Assembly: GCA_001534745.1 (NCBI GenBank)
Contig: CP013997.1
Location: 62,001 to 126,000 of the forward strand
Reading direction: 5' to 3'
Source of the DNA: Pseudomonas monteilii
Lineage (GTDB): Bacteria > Pseudomonadota > Gammaproteobacteria > Pseudomonadales > Pseudomonadaceae
DNA: 64,000 bases
Made by a program: the position numbers and the translations under genes. The notes under the pieces are model-generated. The model made no database searches and was not told where the DNA came from. It was given only the letters and a program-made list of their open reading frames with translations. Below are positions 59,548 through 64,000 of this stretch, piece by piece. Position 1 is the first letter of the stretch. Every line of letters starts with the position of its first letter.

Positions 59548-59575
59548 GCGTGTACTCGCTTGTTGAGTGAGAGGG

Positions 59576-60883
59576 TCAGTGGGAGGCATCGCGCGTGTGC
59601 GTCGACGCCTGGCGTTGGCGGCATTCCAGGCGGGTGTACACCACGCTGGTCAGCAGCAGCCCGAACAGCATCACCACGGCCAGGAAGTACAGGCCCGAGG
59701 ACAGGTGACCGGTGTGCTCCTTGAGCGCGCCGATGCCGAAAGGCCCCAGGTAGCCGCCGAGGTTGCCGAGGGAGTTGATCAGGGCGATCCCGGCCGCCGC
59801 GCTGGCGCCGGAAAGGAACCGCCCCGGCAAGGTCCAGAAGATCGCCGTGCAGGAGAACAGCGCGAAGGCCACCAGGCACAGCGCCGCCAGTTGCATGACC
59901 GGTGCGCTCAGCCAGGCGCTGAAGAACAGGCCCACCGCCCCCAGGGCATAGAGCAGGCCGAGGTGGCCATAGCGATCGTTCAGGCGGTCGGAGCTGCGCG
60001 GGACGATCAGCAGGCCGATGATGCCGAACAGGTACGGCACCGCCGAGACGAAGCCGGTGACCAGGTCGCTGCCGCCGAACTGATGCACCAGGGTCGGCAG
60101 CCACAGCCCCAGGCCATAGATGCTCAGGGTAACCGGCAGGTAGAACAGTGCCAGCAGCAGGACCCGTCGGTCCTTCAAGGCATGCAGCGGGTTGCCGTGG
60201 CGGGCCTGGCCGAATTCGCGCAGGTCGTTGGCCAGTTGCTCCTGCAGCCAGCTGCGCTGCGCCTCGCTCAGCCAGCGGACCGTGGCCGGGCCATCGGGCA
60301 GCAGGCGCAGGGTCGGCCAGGCCAGCAGCACCGCCGGGGTACCGATGCAGATGAACAGCCATTGCCAGCCATGCAGCCCTTGCAGGCCATCGAGGCCCAG
60401 CAGCGCGCCGGAGAGCGGCCCGGTCACCAGCATCGCCAGCGGCTGCGAAAGGATGAAGAAGCCCAGGATCTTGCCGCGATGACGCACCGGGTACCACTGG
60501 GTGATGTAGTACAGCACGCCCGGGAAGAAGCCGGCCTCGGCCACCCCCAGCAGCAGGCGCATGACATAGAAGCCCGTGGGGCCGGTGACGAAGGCCATGC
60601 CGATGGTGATCGCGCCCCACGTCAGCAGGATGCGGGCGAACCAGCGCCGTGCGCCGAAGCGGTCGAGCAGCAGGTTGCTGGGTACCTCGAAGAAGAAGTA
60701 GCCGATGAAGAACAAGCCGGCGCCCAGGCCATAGGCGGCATCGCCCAGGCCGATGTCGGCGCCCATGTGCAGCTTGGCGAAGCCCACCGCAGAACGGTCG
60801 ACGTAGGCCACCAGATACAGCAGGACCAAAAAGGGAATGAGTTTCCACGTGATCAGGCGGACGAGCCGCTGCTCATGAACCAT
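59576..60883 (-). CDS. MFS sugar-acid transporter (ACS family)
   Basis: A 435-residue 12-helix transporter resembling the D-galactonate/hexuronate porters: LIPFLVLLYLVAYVDRSAVGFAKLHMG at helix 1 and FFEVPSNLLLDRFGARRWFARI in loop 2-3. The start MVHEQRLV at 60883 is chosen because homology begins there. As first gene on its strand it is divergent from the dehydratase and shares the operator region. Its likely cargo is the sugar acid degraded by this cluster. Confidence 0.88.
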   Translation of the reverse strand: MVHEQRLVRLITWKLIPFLVLLYLVAYVDRSAVGFAKLHMGADIGLGDAAYGLGAGLFFIGYFFFEVPSNLLLDRFGARRWFARILLTWGAITIGMAFVTGPTGFYVMRLLLGVAEAGFFPGVLYYITQWYPVRHRGKILGFFILSQPLAMLVTGPLSGALLGLDGLQGLHGWQWLFICIGTPAVLLAWPTLRLLPDGPATVRWLSEAQRSWLQEQLANDLREFGQARHGNPLHALKDRRVLLLALFYLPVTLSIYGLGLWLPTLVHQFGGSDLVTGFVSAVPYLFGIIGLLIVPRSSDRLNDRYGHLGLLYALGAVGLFFSAWLSAPVMQLAALCLVAFALFSCTAIFWTLPGRFLSGASAAAGIALINSLGNLGGYLGPFGIGALKEHTGHLSSGLYFLAVVMLFGLLLTSVVYTRLECRQRQASTHTRDASH

Positions 60884-60965
60884 GGCGATGTCTCCAATTG
60901 TTCTTGTAATGGATGCAACACGCGGTTGGGGCCCATGGCAGGCCGTCAACGGTCTGGATCATCTT

Positions 60966-60978
60966 ATAGTATTACTAT
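60966..60978. promoter_or_regulatory. GntR/FadR-type operator, site 1
   Basis: ATAGTATTACTAT, a perfect 13-bp palindrome, fits the FadR-subfamily pattern TNGTNNNACNA. It lies in the divergent spacer 83 bp upstream of the transporter gene. Confidence 0.7.
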
Positions 60979-61039
60979 TTAAAGCAACAACCCTTCACAT
61001 AGCGCCTTTTTGTCGCTAGAGTCGGCGCAACACTGCTAA

Positions 61040-61052
61040 ATAGTAATACCAA
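61040..61052. promoter_or_regulatory. GntR/FadR-type operator, site 2
   Basis: ATAGTAATACCAA fits the same TNGTNNNACNA pattern and differs from site 1 mainly in one half. It lies just upstream of the dehydratase ATG at 61065, so binding would block that gene. Confidence 0.65.
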
Positions 61053-61064
61053 TAAGGTGCCGTC

Positions 61065-62798
61065 ATGTCCGATAACAAAAAACCGCTACGCTCGGCCCAA
61101 TGGTTCGGTACGGCCGACAAGAACGGCTTCATGTACCGCAGCTGGATGAAGAACCAAGGCATCCCCGACCATGCCTTCGATGGCCGGCCGATCATCGGCA
61201 TCTGCAACACCTGGTCGGAGCTCACGCCCTGCAACGCGCACTTTCGCAAGATCGCCGAACACGTGAAGAAGGGCGTGCTGGAGGCGGGCGGCTTCCCGGT
61301 GGAGTTCCCGGTGTTTTCCAGCGGCGAGTCCAATTTGCGACCGACCGCGATGCTCACCCGCAACCTGGCGAGCATGGACGTCGAGGAATCGATCCGTGGC
61401 AACCCGGTGGACGCGGTGGTGCTGCTGACCGGCTGCGACAAGACCACCCCGGCGCTGCTGATGGGCGCGGCCAGCTGCGACGTCCCGGCCATCGTGGTAA
61501 CTGGCGGGCCGATGCTCAACGGCAAGCACAAGGGGCGCGACATCGGTGCCGGGACCATCGTCTGGCAGATGCACGAGGCCTATAAGGCCGGGCAGATCGA
61601 CCTCAACGAATTCCTCTCGGCCGAGGCGGGCATGTCCCGCTCGGCCGGGACCTGCAACACCATGGGCACGGCCTCGACCATGGCCTGCATGGCCGAAGCG
61701 CTGGGCACCTCGCTGCCGCACAACGCCGCCATCCCGGCGGTGGACGCGCGTCGTTACGTGCTGGCGCACCTGTCCGGCATGCGCATCGTCGACATGGCCC
61801 GCGAAGACCTGCGCCTGTCGAAGATCCTCACCCGCGAAGCCTTCGAGAACGCCATCCGCGTCAACGCCGCCATCGGTGGCTCGACCAACGCGGTGATCCA
61901 CCTCAAGGCCATCGCCGGGCGCATCGGGGTCGACCTGCAACTGGAAGACTGGACCCGCATCGGCCGAGGCACACCGACCCTGGTCGACCTGCAGCCCTCG
62001 GGCCGCTTCCTGATGGAAGAGTTCTACTATGCCGGGGGCCTGCCCGCGGTGATCCGCCGTCTCGGCGAGCACGACCTGCTGCCCAACCCAGGCGCCCTGA
62101 CGGTCAATGGCCAGAGCCTGTGGGACAACTGCCAGGCCGCGCCGCTGTACGACGAAGAGGTGATCCGCCCCTTGGAACGTCCGCTGGTGGCCGATGGCGG
62201 CATCTGCATCCTGCGCGGCAACCTGGCGCCCAAGGGCGCGGTGCTCAAGCCGTCGGCAGCGACTCCGGCGTTGATGCGCCACCGTGGCCGCGCCGTGGTG
62301 TTCGAGCACTTCGAGGACTACAAGGCGCGCATCAACGACCCGGCGCTGGACGTCGACGCCGACTCGGTGCTGGTCATGAAGCATTGCGGGCCCAAGGGCT
62401 ACCCTGGCATGGCCGAGGTCGGCAACATGGGGCTGCCGGCCAAGCTGCTGGCCCAGGGCGTGACCGACATGGTGCGCATCTCCGATGCACGGATGAGCGG
62501 CACCGCCTATGGCACCGTGGTCCTGCACGTGGCACCGGAAGCGGCAGCCGGTGGCCCGTTGGCCGTCGTGCGCGAAGGCGACTGGATCGAACTGGACTGC
62601 CACGAAGGCCGCCTGCACCTGGACATCTCCGACGAGGAGCTGGCCGGACGCCTGGCCGACGTGGCGCCGGTGCCGCAGCTGATCACCAGCGGCTACGCCC
62701 GGCTCTACCTGGACCATGTCATGCAGGCCGACGAAGGTTGCGACTTCGACTTTCTGGTCGGCTGTCGCGGTTCGGCCGTGCCCAAGCACTCCCATTGA
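61065..62798 (+). CDS. IlvD/Edd family sugar-acid dehydratase, likely L-arabinonate dehydratase
   Basis: A 577-residue Fe-S dehydratase. The three conserved cysteines of [2Fe-2S] sugar-acid dehydratases are at Cys56 (LTPCNAHF), Cys124 (TGCDKTTPA) and Cys197 (GTCNTMGTAS), with the spacings expected for that group. SNLRPTAMLTRN and MSRSAGTCNTMGTAST set it with arabinonate/xylonate-type enzymes rather than IlvD of branched-chain synthesis. It makes a 2-keto-3-deoxy acid. The precise substrate (L-arabinonate, D-xylonate or a relative) is inferred from the neighbouring genes. Confidence 0.85.
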   Translation: MSDNKKPLRSAQWFGTADKNGFMYRSWMKNQGIPDHAFDGRPIIGICNTWSELTPCNAHFRKIAEHVKKGVLEAGGFPVEFPVFSSGESNLRPTAMLTRNLASMDVEESIRGNPVDAVVLLTGCDKTTPALLMGAASCDVPAIVVTGGPMLNGKHKGRDIGAGTIVWQMHEAYKAGQIDLNEFLSAEAGMSRSAGTCNTMGTASTMACMAEALGTSLPHNAAIPAVDARRYVLAHLSGMRIVDMAREDLRLSKILTREAFENAIRVNAAIGGSTNAVIHLKAIAGRIGVDLQLEDWTRIGRGTPTLVDLQPSGRFLMEEFYYAGGLPAVIRRLGEHDLLPNPGALTVNGQSLWDNCQAAPLYDEEVIRPLERPLVADGGICILRGNLAPKGAVLKPSAATPALMRHRGRAVVFEHFEDYKARINDPALDVDADSVLVMKHCGPKGYPGMAEVGNMGLPAKLLAQGVTDMVRISDARMSGTAYGTVVLHVAPEAAAGGPLAVVREGDWIELDCHEGRLHLDISDEELAGRLADVAPVPQLITSGYARLYLDHVMQADEGCDFDFLVGCRGSAVPKHSH

Positions 62799-62899
62799 GC
62801 ACGGGCCTTTCGGGTCTCGGCGGGCCGACGGCGGGGCCGGGGAGGGTGCAGGGGTGCTATGATGCGCGGCCACGCCTGAAGGACGTCCCCTGCGCCCCC

Positions 62900-63622
62900 A
62901 TGAACTACCGCCAGCCCTCGCCGCGCAAGAGCATGCACGCCACCCTGGTCCAGGACCTGGGCCTGCAGATCGTCTCCGGTCAGCTCCAGCCCCAGCAGAA
63001 GCTGCCTTCCGAGGCCAGCCTGTGCGAGGCGTATGCGATCAGCCGGCCGGTCTTTCGCGAGGCCATGCGTGCGCTGACCGCCAAGGGCCTGGTTCAGGCC
63101 AAGCCGCGGGTCGGCACCCTGGTCAGGCCACGGCACGACTGGCACATGCTCGACCCGGACGTGCTGCACTGGCTGATGCAGGCCACGCCGCAGCAGGAGT
63201 TCTTCAACATGCTGTCGAGCGTGCGCTGGGTCATCGAGCCGGCGGCAGCGGCCCTGGCCGCCAGCAACGCCACCGAGACGGACGTGGCGTCGATCGCCGA
63301 GGCCTACCAGCGCATGGAGCAGGCCAGCACCCCGGAAGAGCGCCTGCAACCGGACTTGGACTTCCACGCCCGCATCGCCGACGCCACGCACAACGACCTG
63401 CTGGCCTACCTGTGCAACATGCTGTCGCTGGCCCTGCGCGAATCGGTGCGCTATTCCAACCAGCGTTCCAATTTCGACCAGCTGGCGCTACCCCGGCACC
63501 AGGCGATCCTCACCGCCATCCAGAACGGCGACGCCCTGGGCGCTCGGCATGCGGCGCTGGTGCAACTGGAAGACGCGCGTGTCGCGCTCAGCAAGGTGCT
63601 GGGTCAAGACCCGATCAGCTGA
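62900..63622 (+). CDS. GntR family regulator, FadR subfamily
   Basis: A 240-residue regulator. The winged HTH (LGLQIVSGQLQPQQKLPSEASLCEAYAISRPVFREAMRAL, about 22-60) is followed by an FCD-type helical effector domain with metal-type residues Asp/His in DLDFHARIADATHNDLL and a late His in LPRHQAILTAI. It lies about 100 nt after the dehydratase on the same strand and probably regulates the cluster through the two palindromes in the divergent promoter region. A sugar acid is the likely inducer. Confidence 0.9.
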   Translation: MNYRQPSPRKSMHATLVQDLGLQIVSGQLQPQQKLPSEASLCEAYAISRPVFREAMRALTAKGLVQAKPRVGTLVRPRHDWHMLDPDVLHWLMQATPQQEFFNMLSSVRWVIEPAAAALAASNATETDVASIAEAYQRMEQASTPEERLQPDLDFHARIADATHNDLLAYLCNMLSLALRESVRYSNQRSNFDQLALPRHQAILTAIQNGDALGARHAALVQLEDARVALSKVLGQDPIS

Positions 63623-63675
63623 GTGCCAGGCTCCGTTTGCACGCCGTTTGTCCCTGCGCCCAACCTTCACACCAC

Positions 63676-63704
63676 GAAATAATCGGCAAGCGCTGAATTA
63701 TTTC
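63676..63704. repeat. Inverted repeat upstream of proP
   Basis: GAAATAAT (63676-63683) and ATTATTTC (63697-63704), perfect 8-bp arms with a 13-bp loop, about 120 bp before proP. Candidate operator or weak terminator. Confidence 0.45.
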
Positions 63705-63826
63705 ACCTGTTCCCTGATCTGATTCAAAAGGTTTCTGAATAGAAGCACAGCGCCACCCCGTGCGCTGGTCAGAACCGTTTCTTTGAAGCTCGCCCCAGCG
63801 AGACACGACAGCGATCAGGTACCCGC

Positions 63827-64000
63827 ATGAAATTACGCAAGAAACGCGTCAAGCCCATTGGGCTCAACGACATCACCATCGTCGACGATGCCAAGATGCG
63901 CAAGGCGATCACCGCCGCCGCCCTCGGCAATGCCATGGAATGGTTCGACTTCGGCGTCTACGGCTTCGTCGCCTACGTGCTCGGCAAGGTGTTCTTCCCC
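63827..64000 (+). CDS. proP: ProP, glycine betaine/proline symporter (partial, N-terminal 58 residues)
   Basis: The window ends inside this gene. The visible part starts MKLRKKRVKPIGLNDITIVDD, then AKMRKAITAAALGNAMEWFDFGVYGFVAY, which is almost identical in pattern to the N-terminus of E. coli ProP, an MHS-family MFS osmoprotectant symporter activated by high osmolality. The start has a weak ribosome-binding site. The C-terminal coiled coil that tunes osmosensing lies outside the window. Confidence 0.9.
   Translation, partial: MKLRKKRVKPIGLNDITIVDDAKMRKAITAAALGNAMEWFDFGVYGFVAYVLGKVFFP

Overview
The window is a GC-rich chromosomal segment of a Pseudomonas, most likely of the P. putida group. 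The basis is family recognition and gene order: crc beside pyrE, the coaBC-dut-algC-argB block, rpmB-rpmG, dadA-dadX with an Lrp regulator, hglS with amaB/amaA, and a ptxS-kgu cluster whose operators match the PtxS site known from P. putida. Most of it is a dense conserved backbone. No CRISPR array, tRNA, rRNA, insertion sequence or prophage was seen.

Layout. 1-5783: exbD (cut by the window edge) and exbB for TonB energisation, an extended SDR protein, a lipoprotein, ridA, spoT and rpoZ. 5973-8887: a divergent LysR regulator and APC permease lying between rpoZ and gmk. 8940-12927: gmk, yicC, rph, crc and pyrE. 12928-13602: a tandem REPIN array. 13603-18522: the coaBC-dut-algC-argB operon and radC. 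18506-21537: a peptide-binding lipid-free SBP, rpmB-rpmG behind a strongly structured leader, and two tandem small I78-like inhibitor genes. 21686-28542: a cupin protein, a KauB/PuuC-type aldehyde dehydrogenase, an MFS exporter, a PLD-family lipoprotein, a PuuB-type oxidase and a YkgJ protein, several of them fitting polyamine and amino-acid use. 28545-32825: lrp, dadA, dadX, an XRE-cupin regulator and a cytochrome c. 32907-39841: a CoA-hydrolase family protein, a 259-bp repeat element, xpt, rep and a degenerate-GGDEF/EAL protein. 39882-46800: a MATE exporter and the D-lysine/pipecolate block hglS, LysR, amaB, amaA.

From about 46877 the content becomes more accessory: an alpha/beta hydrolase, a REPIN, the 2-ketogluconate operon ptxS/kguE-kguK-kguT-kguD with two perfect PtxS operators, yifB (comM), a lone DUF3800 gene of different composition, and a small membrane protein. 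56957-63622 is a sugar-acid (pentonate) module: aldehyde dehydrogenase, FAH-fold AraD1-type protein and MFS transporter on one strand, an IlvD/Edd dehydratase and a FadR-type GntR regulator on the other, with two GntR-type operators in the divergent promoter region. The window ends inside proP.

How genes work together: several catabolic modules (lysine/pipecolate, D-alanine, 2-ketogluconate, pentonate) sit in the same window as crc, whose product with Hfq represses such pathways at A-rich sites. Candidate sites of that kind precede kguE, kguT and amaA. The observations most worth following are the switch-like rpmB leader, the mirrored crc/pyrE start regions, the pentonate module lacking the usual second dehydratase, and the repeat elements.
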